In this document: piece by piece, positions 34,500 to 45,208 of the stretch
How positions within the stretch are numbered: position 1 is the stretch's first letter
Layout: each line of letters begins with the position of its first letter
Source: Ideonella alba
GTDB taxonomy: Bacteria > Pseudomonadota > Gammaproteobacteria > Burkholderiales > Burkholderiaceae_C
Direction: 5' to 3'
Assembly: GCF_018069875.1 (NCBI RefSeq)
Contig: NZ_JAGQDF010000005.1
Span: 1 to 64,000, forward strand
DNA length: 64,000 nt
Program-made: the position numbers and the translations under genes
The notes under the pieces: model-generated
Told to the model about the DNA's origin: nothing
The model's database searches: none
The model's input: only the letters and a program-made list of their open reading frames with translations

Positions 34500-35178
34500 A
34501 GCCGGCGCCGCGCACCGTCTTGATCAGGTGCGGCTGCTTGCCGTCGTCGCCCAGGCGCAGGCGCAGGCGGCTGATCTGCACGTCGAGCGAGCGGTCCAGC
34601 GGGCCGGATTCGCGGCCGCGCGTCTGCTCGCACAGCTGGTCGCGGTCGAGGATCACGCCGGGGTGCTCGACGAAGCAGCGCAGCAGCTGGAAGTCCAGGC
34701 CGGTCAGAACCACCGGCTGGCCCTGGGCATCGACCACGGTGCGCTCGACCAGATCCAGCGTGAAGCCGGCGAAGCGGTGAAAGCGCAGCGCGGGCGACTG
34801 CTCGGCGCCGCTGCGGCGCAGGATGGCCTTGATGCGCGCCAGCAGCTCGCGCGGGCTGTAGGGCTTGGCCATGTAGTCGTCGGCGCCGATCTCCAGGCCG
34901 ACCACGCGGTCGGTTTCGTCGGCGCTGGCGGTGAGCATGATGATGGCCACCTTGGGCGCGCGGGCGCGCACCTCGCGGCACAGCGCGAAGCCGTCGGTGT
35001 CGGGCAGCATCACGTCCAGGATGACCAGCGCCAGCTCGTCGGCATGGCGCAGGAATTCGGCCATGAAGCTGGCGCCGTCGTGGGCCACCAGCACCTCGAA
35101 CTGGTTCTTCTCGAGGTAGGTCTTGAGCAGCTGGCGGGTCTTCTGGTCGTCGTCGACGACAAGGATCTGGCGTCCCAT
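34462..35178 (-). CDS. OmpR-family response regulator of the GlcNAc locus
   Basis: This 238-residue regulator has receiver residues D9-D10-D11, phosphorylation site D55 (LVILDVMLPD) and K105 (AKPYSP), and a winged-helix output domain with VQISRLRLRLGDD and a C-terminal hairpin (GYVFAAEVV). It lies 6 bases after the orphan binding-protein gene and upstream of its kinase. Likely targets are the shared TTAC elements at 32934 and 43980, which flank the two sub-operons of the locus. Confidence 0.92.
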   Translation of the reverse strand: MGRQILVVDDDQKTRQLLKTYLEKNQFEVLVAHDGASFMAEFLRHADELALVILDVMLPDTDGFALCREVRARAPKVAIIMLTASADETDRVVGLEIGADDYMAKPYSPRELLARIKAILRRSGAEQSPALRFHRFAGFTLDLVERTVVDAQGQPVVLTGLDFQLLRCFVEHPGVILDRDQLCEQTRGRESGPLDRSLDVQISRLRLRLGDDGKQPHLIKTVRGAGYVFAAEVVSGAV

Positions 35179-35184
35179 GGGTCT

Positions 35185-36429
35185 TCAGTCGTCCGTGGCG
35201 CGTTGGGGCAGGGTGCGCAGCACCGCGGCCAGGCGCTGCTGCAGGGAGGCGGGCGTGGCCTGGTCGTCCAGGAAGAAGCGGCGCAGTTCGTCGATCAGCG
35301 CCTCCTTGCTGGCCTCGTCGGTGGCCATGCGGTGGACCATGCTGGGCGCGCGCTGCGCGCTGCCCTGGGCGAAGCTCAGCCAGGAGTCGCGCGCGCAGGT
35401 ATCCAGCCGGGCCGGGTCGGTGTCGCGGCGCACCGGCACCGAGCCCTTGACCGCGTTGTAGTCGGCCTGCACCGCCGGCGTCACCAGCAGACGCGCCAGG
35501 CGCTCCTGCGCCGGGCTGCGGGCGTAGTCGTTGGTGAACATGCCGAGTGAATCGATGCTGTAGAGGTGCAGGCGCTGGGTGCCGGGCCAGGTGCTGCAGA
35601 CCACGTCCTGGTCCAGCCGGGCGCCCAGCGCCAGCAGCTCGCCCTTGGCCCAGTCGCCCATCATCAGCATGGCCGCGTCGCCGCGCTGCAGGCGGCGGAC
35701 CTCGTCGGTCCAGGGGCGGTCAGCGGCGGCGCCGCCGATCCAGCCGCGCAGCTGGCGCAGGCGGCGCAGCGCCGTGGCCAGGCGCGGGTCGGCCGCGGCG
35801 GCGGGGTCGTGGCGCACGAACAGCGCGCGGTGCAGGGCCACGCCGCCTTCGGCCAGGATCATCGCCTCGGCCAGGCCGGCCACCTGCCAGGGCTCGCTGC
35901 TCTGCGCCAACGGCACCACGCCGGCGGCCTGCAGCGCGGCGGCGGTGCGTTCCAGCTCGGCCCAGGTGGTGGGGGCTTTCAGGCCCAGGCGGTCGAAGGT
36001 GGGCTTGTGCAGGTACAAGGCGTTGGCGCGGTGGATGCCCAGCGGCACCGCCACCGTGTGGCCGCGGTGGCGCAGCAGCGCGGCCACCGGGGGCAGCAGC
36101 TGCTGCGGCCAGGTGCCGGCGACATTGTCGAGTTCGAGCAGCACGCCCACCTCGGCCCAGTCGGCGATCGAGCGGCCGATGAGCTGGGTGGCGTCGGGCG
36201 CGTCGCCGGCCAGCACGCGGCTGCGCAGCACCTTGCCGGCGCCCTGGCCGGCCCCGCCGGGTACGGCGGCATCGCGCCAGGCGATGTCCTCGGCCGCGGC
36301 ATGCGCGGCCAGCACCTCCACCGCGCGGCGCTCGCTGGCCGAGGTCCACCAGTGCAGCACCTGCAGCGGCGTGGCAGCGGCGGCGGCCAGCGGCAGGGTC
36401 AGCAGGAGGGTGGACAGGACGAGGCGCAC
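35185..36429 (-). CDS. Orphan sugar-binding protein next to a two-component system
   Basis: This 414-residue family-1 extracellular binding protein has a Sec signal peptide (VLSTLLLTLPLAAAAA) and a mature start PLQVLHWWTSASERRAVEVLA. It shares the MGDWAKGE segment with the binding protein at 13619. No permease is adjacent; instead the response regulator and sensor kinase follow directly. It may deliver ligand to the importer at 40793-42602, which already has its own binding protein, or act as the periplasmic ligand sensor for the kinase. The second idea rests on gene order only. Confidence 0.88.
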   Translation of the reverse strand: MRLVLSTLLLTLPLAAAAATPLQVLHWWTSASERRAVEVLAAHAAAEDIAWRDAAVPGGAGQGAGKVLRSRVLAGDAPDATQLIGRSIADWAEVGVLLELDNVAGTWPQQLLPPVAALLRHRGHTVAVPLGIHRANALYLHKPTFDRLGLKAPTTWAELERTAAALQAAGVVPLAQSSEPWQVAGLAEAMILAEGGVALHRALFVRHDPAAAADPRLATALRRLRQLRGWIGGAAADRPWTDEVRRLQRGDAAMLMMGDWAKGELLALGARLDQDVVCSTWPGTQRLHLYSIDSLGMFTNDYARSPAQERLARLLVTPAVQADYNAVKGSVPVRRDTDPARLDTCARDSWLSFAQGSAQRAPSMVHRMATDEASKEALIDELRRFFLDDQATPASLQQRLAAVLRTLPQRATDD

Positions 36430-36457
36430 GGCGGCATTGTCTGCCCAGACCGGCGCG

Positions 36458-37150
36458 TCAGCGGGTCAGGGCGCGCTGCACGGCCTCGCGCGCGGCGGCG
36501 CTCATCACGCGGTAGCCGGCGGCGGTGGGGTGCACGCCGTCCTCGGCCAGGGCCTTGGCGATGCCGCCGTCGGCATCGGCCAGCGGCGTGTGCAGCTCCA
36601 GCAGCACCAGGTCCTGCTGCTGGGCGTAGCGGCGCAGCAGGTGGTTCAGCTCGATGATGCGCGTGCGCGGGTCGATCTCGGGCGCCCACCAGTACCGGCT
36701 GGCCGGCGGCACGGTGCCGATCACCACGCGGATGCCGTGTGCGCGCGCCAGCTCGGCCATCGAGGCGATGTTCCCGGCGATGGCCTCCACGGTGGTGGGG
36801 CCGGTGTTGCCGGCGATGTCGTTGGTGCCGGCGATGATCACCAGCACCCGCGGCGCCAGCGCGATCACGTCCTGGCGCAGGCGCAGCAGCATCTGCGGCG
36901 TGGTCTGGCCGCTGATGCCGCGGTTGATCCAGCCGCCGGGGCCGAAGGGATCGGGCGCGTCGTGGCTCCAGTGCTCGGTGATCGAGTCGCCCAGCACGAC
37001 CACGCGGGCCTCGTCGGCGCGCGGCGCGCCCAGCGCGGCGTTGGCCTCGCGGAAGCGGCCCAGCTGGGCCCAGTCGTCGGGCGGGGTGGCGGCGGTGCTC
37101 ATCAGCGGCAGGACCAGCAGCAGGGACAGGAGCAGGCGGTGACGCATCAT
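36458..37150 (-). CDS. SGNH/GDSL-type hydrolase, secreted
   Basis: This 230-residue protein has a signal peptide (LLLSLLLVLPLMSTAA) and the SGNH blocks: GDSI with serine S56, glycine in RGISGQTT (block II), GTND (108-111) and DGVHP (D204, H207). Such enzymes are esterases or lipases, many removing acetyl groups from sugars. Next to GH20 in a chitin-type locus, an acetyl-ester or N-acetyl-sugar-related role is plausible but unproven. Its ATG overlaps the GH20 stop. Confidence 0.87.
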   Translation of the reverse strand: MMRHRLLLSLLLVLPLMSTAATPPDDWAQLGRFREANAALGAPRADEARVVVLGDSITEHWSHDAPDPFGPGGWINRGISGQTTPQMLLRLRQDVIALAPRVLVIIAGTNDIAGNTGPTTVEAIAGNIASMAELARAHGIRVVIGTVPPASRYWWAPEIDPRTRIIELNHLLRRYAQQQDLVLLELHTPLADADGGIAKALAEDGVHPTAAGYRVMSAAAREAVQRALTR

Positions 37151-39638
37151 GGCAGGGCGATGGTGCGGCTGCGCTGGCCGCCCGGGCCGAAGGCGGCGGC
37201 GCGCACGCCGGTGGTGGCGGGAATGCCGTCGGGGCCGGCCAGCGGGCTGTCGGGGCCGGGTTCGCTGCCGTCGGTGGTGTAGCGCACCTGCAGGCCGGGC
37301 CAGGCGGTGGCGCTGCGGGTGCGTGCGCCGTCCACCTGCAGGCCCGGGGGCGGTACATGGTAGGCCAGGCCCGGCTGCTCGCTCAGCAGCCGCGGCAGCA
37401 CCTGGGTGCCCACCTGGCGGGTGAAACGGTCCCAGTCCTGCGCATGGCCGGCGGCGGCGTCCGCCGGCACGCGGCTGCGCGCCCAGGCGGGGTCGGCCGA
37501 CCAGGCGCGCTCGGCCAGTGCCAGCAGGCGCGGCAGCAGCAGGCGCTGCATGGTGGCGGGCTCGCGCACCACCTCGGAGAACAGCGTGCCCTCCAGGCCC
37601 AGCACATGGCGACGGCCGCTGGCGGTGAGTGCCGCGCGGCCGGGCAGCGGGGTGGGGTCGGTGGGGCGGGCGCGCAGGTCGTCCAGCGGGACATAGGACC
37701 AGGTCTGCTGCAGGTCGGTCAGCGCGGCCCAGTTGACGCCCACCTCGTTGGGCTCGGCGTCATGCGCCATGTCGAAGTACAGGCGCGTGGCGGGCGCCAG
37801 CACCACGTCGTGGCCGGCATTGGCCAGGCGGTAGGCCAGGTCGTCGGAGTCGTCCAGGTTGTTCCAGACGAACAGCCGCATGCCGCGGCCGCGGAACACC
37901 GGGTTGGGCTCGAGCCGGCTGCCTGGGCCGTTGCTGTTCACGTGCGGGCGGCGCACCGCGCCCAGCTCCTCCCAGCCATCGACGCGCGCGCCGTGGCGCC
38001 GGGCGATGGCGTCGACACGCTGGTAGAAGTGGTTCCACAGGCCGTCGCGGTCACCCAGGCCCAGCCGGCGGATGGTCTCGAGGCTGGCCGGCGAGGCGCT
38101 CCAGGCGCGGCCAGGCAGCTCGTCGGCGCCCAGGTGGATGCGGCGCAGCGGCACGCCGGCCTCGCGGTGCATCGCGGCGATCTCGCCCAGCACCTTGTCG
38201 ATGAAGGCGTAGGTGCCGGGCAGGCCGGGGTCGATCACATGGTCGGTGTGCAGCTGGGCCGAGCGGTAGACCGAGGGGTCGTCCGGGTCGCGCAGGCGGT
38301 ACTGGGCGGCATCGGGCCGGCCTTGCGCGGCCAGTGCGCGCTCGCGCGCGGCCATGGCCCAGACGGCGGCGCGGGCGTGGCCGGGCATCTCGATCTCGGG
38401 CAGCACGGTGATCTGCAGCGCCGCGGCCTCGCGCAGCAGCGCGATGTAGTCGGCCCGGCTGAGATGCCCGCTGCCGTGCGGGTCGGCCACGTCGGCGCCC
38501 GAGCCATGGGCCGGCGGCAGGTGGCGCCAGGGATCGGCGCTGTGGCCGCGGCGGGCGCCGAAGTCGGTCAGCTCGGGCAGGCCGGGGATCTCCAGGCGCC
38601 AGCCCTCGTCGTCGCTCAGGTGCAGGTGCAGCGTGTTGAGCTTCAGGCGGGCCATCAGCGCCAGCGTGTGGCTCAGCGTGTCGGGCGACTGGAAGTTGCG
38701 CGCGATGTCGACCAGCAGGCCGCGCACCGCGAAGCGCGGCGCATCGGTGATGTCCAGCGCCGGCCAGGCGGCGCCCGGGGCGGGCCACAGGTCGCGCAGC
38801 GAGGACAGGCCGCGCGCCACGCCGGCCGGGCTGCGCCCGGTCAGCGTGATGCCGCGCTGCGGGTGGATCTGCAGCCGGTAGGCCTCGGGCGAAGCGTTGC
38901 CGGGCACTGCGCCCACGCGCAGGCGCAGCGGTGGCTGCGAGGCATCGACCGGGCCGGGCCAGCGCGCGCCCAGCCAGCGGTTCAGTTGATCAGCCTGGGC
39001 GCGCAGCGCGGGCGCGGCCTGCAGCGCGGGGCGGGCGCGCCAGCGCAGTTCGCCCGCGCCGGCCTGCCAATGCAGCGGCGGCGGAAACACCGGCGGCAGC
39101 GCCGTCGCATCGGCCGGGGCCGGCCGCTGGTAGCGCGCATACAGCTCGGCCGCCGTGGGTGGCTGGGGGTCGCCCGGGCCGGGCACGAGTGCGCGGGCGG
39201 TGGTGGCCAGGGGCCAGGCGCGGTCGGGCTCGGCGTCCAGCACCAGGTAGGCGCCGCGCGGGCCCTTGTCGACGCGGTGCATGGGCTCGGCCGCCAGCAA
39301 GCGCAGCGTCAGCGTCTGGCCGGCGGCCACCGGTTGGGGCTGGATGGGCCGCACCCGGTAGTGCGTGCCCTTGACCGGCTCCACCAGCAGGCCGCCCTCG
39401 GTGGGACCGGTGCGCAGGCCCGAGACCGTGCTGAGGTACAGCGACCAGCCGGTGGCCGGCAGCGCCAGGTCGGCGGGCAGGCTCAGCTGCAGCTCCAGCA
39501 GGCCCAGCGGGTCCGGGTGGCCGGCCACCGGGCCGTTGCGCAGCACCGACCACTGCAGCGTGGCGGGGGTGGCCAGCGCCGCGGGGCCCAGCAGGACCAG
39601 GGCCATCGCGGCCCACGCCTGGCGGCATGCGCGCGGCG

Positions 39639-39642
<4 letters not shown>
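37147..39642 (-). CDS. GH20 beta-N-acetylhexosaminidase (chitobiase type)
   Basis: This 831-residue secreted enzyme has a signal peptide, an N-terminal carbohydrate-binding chitobiase domain (about 28-170), a GH20b domain (about 180-300), the catalytic barrel (about 303-690) and a C-terminal chitobiase domain ending TIALP. The catalytic pair is D507-E508 in HLGADELPG, where most relatives have HxGGDE; alanine replaces one glycine. VRGLLVDIARNFQSPDTL and LHLSDDEGWRLEI are family marks. It splits chitobiose and longer oligomers into GlcNAc, probably in the periplasm, for the importer upstream in the same operon. Confidence 0.93.
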
Positions 39643-40781
<1,139 letters not shown>

Positions 40782-40792
40782 GAGGGAGGGCT

Positions 40793-41680
40793 TTACTTGA
40801 CGGCGCCTGAGGTCAGGCCGCGGATGAGCTGGCGCGAGAACAGCGCGTACAGCACGAGGATGGGCAGCACCGCCAGCGTCAGCGACGCCAGCACCGCATT
40901 CCAGTCGGTGACATATTGGCCGATGAACTGCTGCACGCCCAGCGTGACGGTGCGGGTGGGCTCGGACGGCGCCAGGATCAGCGGGAACCACAGGTCGTTC
41001 CAGGCCGGGATCATCGTGAACACCGCCACCGTGGCCACGGCGGGGCGGATCAGCGGCAGCACCACCTGGAAGAAGATGCGCAGTTCGCCCACGCCGTCGC
41101 AGCGCGCCGCGTCCTTCAGCTCGCCCGGCACCTGCTGGATGAACTCGGACAGGATCAGCACGGCCAGCGGCAGGCCCTGGGCGGTGTAGACCAGCACCAG
41201 CACCGTCAGTGTGTTGACCAGGTCCAGCTGCACCGCCAGCTCGAGGATGGACACCGTGCCCAGGCGGATCGGGATCATGATGCCGAAGGCCATGAACAGC
41301 CCCAGCAGGCGCCGGCCACGGAAGTCGTACTCGGTCAGGGCCCAGGCGGCCATGGCACCGAACAGCAGGATCAGCACCAGCGAGCCCAGCGTCACCACCA
41401 GGCTGTTGCCGAAGTACTGGGCGAAGTGGGTGGCGGCCAGCACCTTGTTGAAGCCGACCCACGAGAGGCTGGCGGCGTCGGGCAGCGACAGCGGATCGTC
41501 GAAGATCGCGGCGCGCGACTTCACCGCATTGATCAGCACCAGCGCGATCGGGAACAGCGCCACCAGCGTATAGGCCAGCAGCAGCGCGTGCACGCCGGCG
41601 CGGCCCAGGCCGGGGCCCACACCCAGCGGCTGCGGCCGGTTCAGCAGCGGTGGCTTGCGCGAGGCCGGGCTAGAGGGCAT
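40793..41680 (-). CDS. Carbohydrate ABC transporter permease (MalG type)
   Basis: This 295-residue inner-membrane protein shows an EAA loop (ELKDAARCDGVGELRIFFQVVLP) and a GLTSGAVK tail. It pairs with the permease at 41670, with which it overlaps by 11 bases, and probably imports GlcNAc or chitooligosaccharides. The overall set resembles the NgcEFG importer of actinobacteria in organisation. Confidence 0.92.
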   Translation of the reverse strand: MPSSPASRKPPLLNRPQPLGVGPGLGRAGVHALLLAYTLVALFPIALVLINAVKSRAAIFDDPLSLPDAASLSWVGFNKVLAATHFAQYFGNSLVVTLGSLVLILLFGAMAAWALTEYDFRGRRLLGLFMAFGIMIPIRLGTVSILELAVQLDLVNTLTVLVLVYTAQGLPLAVLILSEFIQQVPGELKDAARCDGVGELRIFFQVVLPLIRPAVATVAVFTMIPAWNDLWFPLILAPSEPTRTVTLGVQQFIGQYVTDWNAVLASLTLAVLPILVLYALFSRQLIRGLTSGAVK

Positions 41681-42602
41681 GGCGCACCAGCCGGCGCTGC
41701 ACCAGCGCGAAGTACAGGCCCACGCCGCCCAGGATCACCAGGAACATCAGCGTGGCCACCGCCGCGCCCATTTGCGGGCTGCCGATCTGCGCCTGGTAGC
41801 CGAAGAAGGTGCGGTAGAACAGTGTGCCCAGCAGGTCGGTGGAGAAGTTCGGTCCGGCCAGCGCGCCCTTGACCGAGTAGATCAGGTCGAAGGCGTTGAA
41901 GTTGCCCACGAAGGTGAGGATGGTGACCAGGCCCAGCGTGGGGTAGACCAGCGGCAGCCGGATCGCCCAGAAGATGCGCCAGGCGCTGGCGCCTTCGACA
42001 TGGGCCGCTTCGATGATGTCCTCGGGCACGGCGATCAGCGCCGCGTAGATCAGCATCATCGGCATGCCCACGTACTGCCACACCGAGATCAGCGCGATCG
42101 TGGTCAGCGCGGTCTCTTCCTGGCCCAGCCAGGGCTGGAACTGCTCGGCCAGGCCCACCCAGCCCAGCATCCGCTCGCCCAGGCCCCACAGCGGCGACAG
42201 CATCAGCTGCCAGACGAAGCCGATGATCACCACCGACAGCAGCGTGGGCAGGAAGATCAGCGTGCGGTAGGTGGCGGCACCGCGCAGGCCGCGCAGGCTC
42301 AGCAGCGCGGCCAGGCCCAGCGCGATCGGGTTCTGCACCAGCATGTGGATCACGAAGAAGCGCAGGTTGTTGCCCATCGCGTTCCAGAACGCGGCCGACC
42401 AGTCGGGGTCGGTCAGCAGCGTGTGGAAGTTGGCCAGGCCGGCGAAGCGGGCCGCGCCGCTGTCGTCGGCGACGAACAGGCCCAGCCGCAGCGTGTCGAG
42501 CAGCGGCAGCGCGCTGAAGACGGCGTAGACCGCCACCGCCGGCAGCAAGAACACGGCCAGCACCCAGCGCTGGACCGGCGGCGACGGGCGCAGACGACTC
42601 AT
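41670..42602 (-). CDS. Carbohydrate ABC transporter permease (MalF type)
   Basis: This 310-residue MalF-like permease has an EAA loop (DIIEAAHVEGASAWRIFWAIRLP) and about six helices. It is preceded by the binding-protein gene with a 16-base gap and followed by an overlapping MalG-type permease. It is part of the GlcNAc-locus importer. Confidence 0.92.
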   Translation of the reverse strand: MSRLRPSPPVQRWVLAVFLLPAVAVYAVFSALPLLDTLRLGLFVADDSGAARFAGLANFHTLLTDPDWSAAFWNAMGNNLRFFVIHMLVQNPIALGLAALLSLRGLRGAATYRTLIFLPTLLSVVIIGFVWQLMLSPLWGLGERMLGWVGLAEQFQPWLGQEETALTTIALISVWQYVGMPMMLIYAALIAVPEDIIEAAHVEGASAWRIFWAIRLPLVYPTLGLVTILTFVGNFNAFDLIYSVKGALAGPNFSTDLLGTLFYRTFFGYQAQIGSPQMGAAVATLMFLVILGGVGLYFALVQRRLVRHAL

Positions 42603-42618
42603 GCGCGGCCAGGCAGCG

Positions 42619-43857
42619 TCACTGCGCCGGCTTGTGCCACTTGGCCAGCCCCGACTGAAGGCGCGCGGCGGCGTCCTTGGGCGCGAGCTTGCCGTTCAGC
42701 ACTTGCGCGCCGACGTTCCAGAGTTCGTTCTCCATCGGCGGCGTGCCGCGGTTGAGCACCTGGCTGTTCAGGCGGATGGTGGAGCCGCACTGGGTGCGCC
42801 AGTCCATCATCTGCTTGGCCACCGGGTCGCGCACCGCGATCAGGTGGTTGGACAGCGAGAAGAAGCCGGTGACCTTGTTGGTGTACAGATCGGCAAACTC
42901 CTGCGAGCCCAGCCAGGTGATGAACTTCTGCGCGTCTTCCTTGTTCTTCGACTTGCGGTTGATGCCCATGCCGATGTCGGTGTGGTCGGAGATGAAGCAC
43001 TTGTCGCCCGCCTTGCGCACCGGTGGCGGGAAGGCACCGAACTCCACGCCCTGCTGGTTGAAGTAGGCGATGTCCCAGGAGCCCGCCGGGTAGACCGCGG
43101 CGCGGCCCAGCGCGAACAGGTTCTGGCTGTCGCCATAGGTCTGCGCGCTGGCGCCCTTGGGCAGGTAGGCGCCCAGGCGCGACATCAGCTCGAACACGCC
43201 TTCAAACGCCGGGTCGGTGAACTTGGCCTGGCCGGCGATCAGCGCCTTGCGGCCGGCCTCACCCTGCCAGTAGTTCGGGCCCAGGTTGGTGAAGACGATC
43301 TGGTTGGCCTCCCACTGGTCGGCCGTGCCCAGCGCCAGCGGGGCGATGCCGCCGGCCTTCTTGACGGTCTCCAGCAGCGTGAACAGCTCGGCCTCGGTCC
43401 TGGGCGGCTGCAGCGAGAGCTTGCGGAAGATGGCCTTGTTGTAGAAGAAGCCGTGGATCACCGAGGCCATCGGCATGCAGTAGCTGTCCTTGCCGTCATC
43501 GGTCTGCCAGGCCACCTTGGCGCTGGCGGGGAAGTTCTCCATGCCGGGGCGGCCGTCGAGCTTCTCGAGGTGGCCCTTCTTGTACAGCGCCAGCGACACG
43601 TCAAACGGTCGGCAGGCGATCAGGTCGCCCGCGGTGCCGCCGGTCAGGCGGGCCGACAGGCTGGAGTCGTACTCGGTGGGCGCGGTGGGGGCGAACTTCA
43701 CCTCGACGCCCGGGTGCTTGCGCTGGAAGGCGGGGATCAGCGTGCTTTCCCACAGCGCCTTGTCGTCGACGCGCCAGCTCTCGATCGTCAGCGTGCCGGC
43801 CTGGGCCGGGGCGAGCAGGGTGGCCGCCAGCAGGGTGGCCAGGAGGGGCGTGCGCAT
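42619..43857 (-). CDS. ABC substrate-binding protein of the GlcNAc locus
   Basis: This 412-residue family-1 binding protein has a signal peptide (LLATLLAATLLAPAQAG) and a mature start TLTIESWRVDDKALWESTLIPAF. Pocket segments such as GDLIACRPFDVSLALYKKG and FALGRAAVYPAGSWDI are typical of CUT1 proteins. ATG 43857 is chosen because GGAG lies about 9 bases upstream; longer in-frame starts at 43872 and 43890 would cover that ribosome-binding site. It opens the long leftward operon that runs through transporter, GH20, SGNH hydrolase and two-component genes. Confidence 0.9.
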   Translation of the reverse strand: MRTPLLATLLAATLLAPAQAGTLTIESWRVDDKALWESTLIPAFQRKHPGVEVKFAPTAPTEYDSSLSARLTGGTAGDLIACRPFDVSLALYKKGHLEKLDGRPGMENFPASAKVAWQTDDGKDSYCMPMASVIHGFFYNKAIFRKLSLQPPRTEAELFTLLETVKKAGGIAPLALGTADQWEANQIVFTNLGPNYWQGEAGRKALIAGQAKFTDPAFEGVFELMSRLGAYLPKGASAQTYGDSQNLFALGRAAVYPAGSWDIAYFNQQGVEFGAFPPPVRKAGDKCFISDHTDIGMGINRKSKNKEDAQKFITWLGSQEFADLYTNKVTGFFSLSNHLIAVRDPVAKQMMDWRTQCGSTIRLNSQVLNRGTPPMENELWNVGAQVLNGKLAPKDAAARLQSGLAKWHKPAQ

Positions 43858-43979
43858 CAACAGGGTCTCCATCGGTCGGACGCGTGGCAACCGCGTCTTC
43901 GGTGGCGCAGGCTAGCATCGCCCGGCCGCACCGGCATGGGCAGCCACCCGGGGCTGCGGCGGGGCCGGTGGGCCGGCGC

Positions 43980-44063
43980 TTACGCTTCTTAACGCAGGCC
44001 CGGGTCTGACCCGGGACTGGCTGGGCGGCGGGTCTCGGCCCGTGCTTCAGCGCTTACAAAAAA
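43980..44063. promoter_or_regulatory. Regulatory region of the GlcNAc importer operon
   Basis: TTACGCTTCTTAAC (43980-43993) and TTACAAAAAA (44054-44063) repeat the elements found before nagX at 32934-33006. They lie in the 315-base gap upstream of the binding-protein gene, which also precedes the rightward DUF1801 gene at 44173. No other gene or RNA is seen in this gap. AT-rich tracts of this kind stand out in such GC-rich DNA and probably mark promoters and operators. Confidence 0.45.
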
Positions 44064-44172
44064 TAGCCAACGGCGCGGCGCTTGCGCGTTGCGCCCGCCC
44101 GACAGGGCGCTGAGCCGTCGATCGGCGCCGGCCTGCTTCGTCGTGCACCATGGACCCCGGAGGCAGACCGTG

Positions 44173-44523
44173 ATGGACGAAGGCGCAGCGGCCGTGCAGG
44201 CCTGGATCGAGGACTGGCCCGATGCGGCCGTGCGCCAGCGCCTGCGCGACATCCGCGCGCTGCTGCAGCGCTGCGTGCCCGATGGCCAGGAGCGTCTGAG
44301 CTACCGCATGCCGACGATGTTTCGCGGCGGCGTGGTGCTTCACTACGCCGCCTTCAGGCAACACATCGGCTTGTACCCGCCGGTGCGGGACGCGGCGCTG
44401 CGCGCGCGGCTGGCGCCCTGGGCGGGCCCGAAGGGCAACCTGCAGTTCCGCCATGACCAGCCGCTGCCGATGGACCTGATCGAGGCGGTGGTGCAGGCGC
44501 GGCTGGCTGAGCTGCGCGGGTAG
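44173..44523 (+). CDS. DUF1801 domain protein
   Basis: This 116-residue DUF1801 protein is shorter than the one at 3818: VQAWIEDWPDAAVRQRLRDIRALL, then LSYRMPTMFRGGVVLHYAAFRQHIGLYP and LPMDLIEAVVQARLAELR. Function is unknown; the family has a frataxin-like fold. GGAGG about 10 bases before ATG 44173 serves as its ribosome-binding site. It is divergent from the GlcNAc importer operon and 9 bases upstream of a LysE-type exporter gene. Confidence 0.8.
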   Translation: MDEGAAAVQAWIEDWPDAAVRQRLRDIRALLQRCVPDGQERLSYRMPTMFRGGVVLHYAAFRQHIGLYPPVRDAALRARLAPWAGPKGNLQFRHDQPLPMDLIEAVVQARLAELRG

Positions 44524-44532
44524 CATGGCTTG

Positions 44533-45159
44533 ATGACCGCTGCGCTCGCCACCATCGCCGTGCTGCACTGGGCCGTGCTGCTGGTGCCCGGCTTCAACTT
44601 CGTGCTGCTGGGCCAGCTGGCCGCCAGCGGCCAGCGCGACCGTGCCTTTGCCGCGGTGGCCGGCATGACGGCGGGCACGCTGAGCTGGGCGCTGCTGGCG
44701 GTGCTGGGCGTGGGCGTGGTGTTCGCCGCGCACCCGCTGCTGCGCGACGCGGTGCAGGTGGCGGGTGGGCTGTACCTGCTTCAGCTGGCCTGGCGGCTGT
44801 GGGCCTCGGCCGGCTCGCCCACCGCGCAGGCCCAGGCCGAGGGGCTGTCGCGCTGGGCCGCGGCCCGCGTGGGCTTCACCACCGCGATGCTGAACCCGAA
44901 GATCGCGCTGTTCTACGCCAGCGTGTTCGCCACCGCGATGCCTCCGCAGCCGGCACTGGCGCTGCAGGCGGCTGCCGTGGCGCTGGTGTTCGGCAACTCG
45001 CTGCTGTGGCACGGCGGCCTGGCGCTGGCCTTGTCCCAGCCGGCGGTGCAGCAGGCCTGGCTGCGCCACGCCGGGGTGTTCAACCGGGTATCGGCGGCGG
45101 TGGTGGGCGGCTTTGGCCTGCGGCTGCTGTGGAGCAGCTGGCAGGCGTGGCGTGGGTGA
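44533..45159 (+). CDS. LysE/RhtB family exporter
   Basis: This 208-residue membrane protein has about six hydrophobic helices and family features: VLHWAVLLVPGFNFVLLGQLAASG near the N-terminus, the KIALFYASVFATAMPP segment after FTTAMLNP, and a C-terminal GGFGLRLL helix. LysE/RhtB proteins export amino acids or their analogues. The substrate cannot be told. It may be co-transcribed with the DUF1801 gene. Confidence 0.87.
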   Translation: MTAALATIAVLHWAVLLVPGFNFVLLGQLAASGQRDRAFAAVAGMTAGTLSWALLAVLGVGVVFAAHPLLRDAVQVAGGLYLLQLAWRLWASAGSPTAQAQAEGLSRWAAARVGFTTAMLNPKIALFYASVFATAMPPQPALALQAAAVALVFGNSLLWHGGLALALSQPAVQQAWLRHAGVFNRVSAAVVGGFGLRLLWSSWQAWRG

Positions 45160-45208
45160 GCTTGTCCCGCCGCCTGCAGGAACCTGACGACGGGTCCAGA
45201 ATCCGGCG

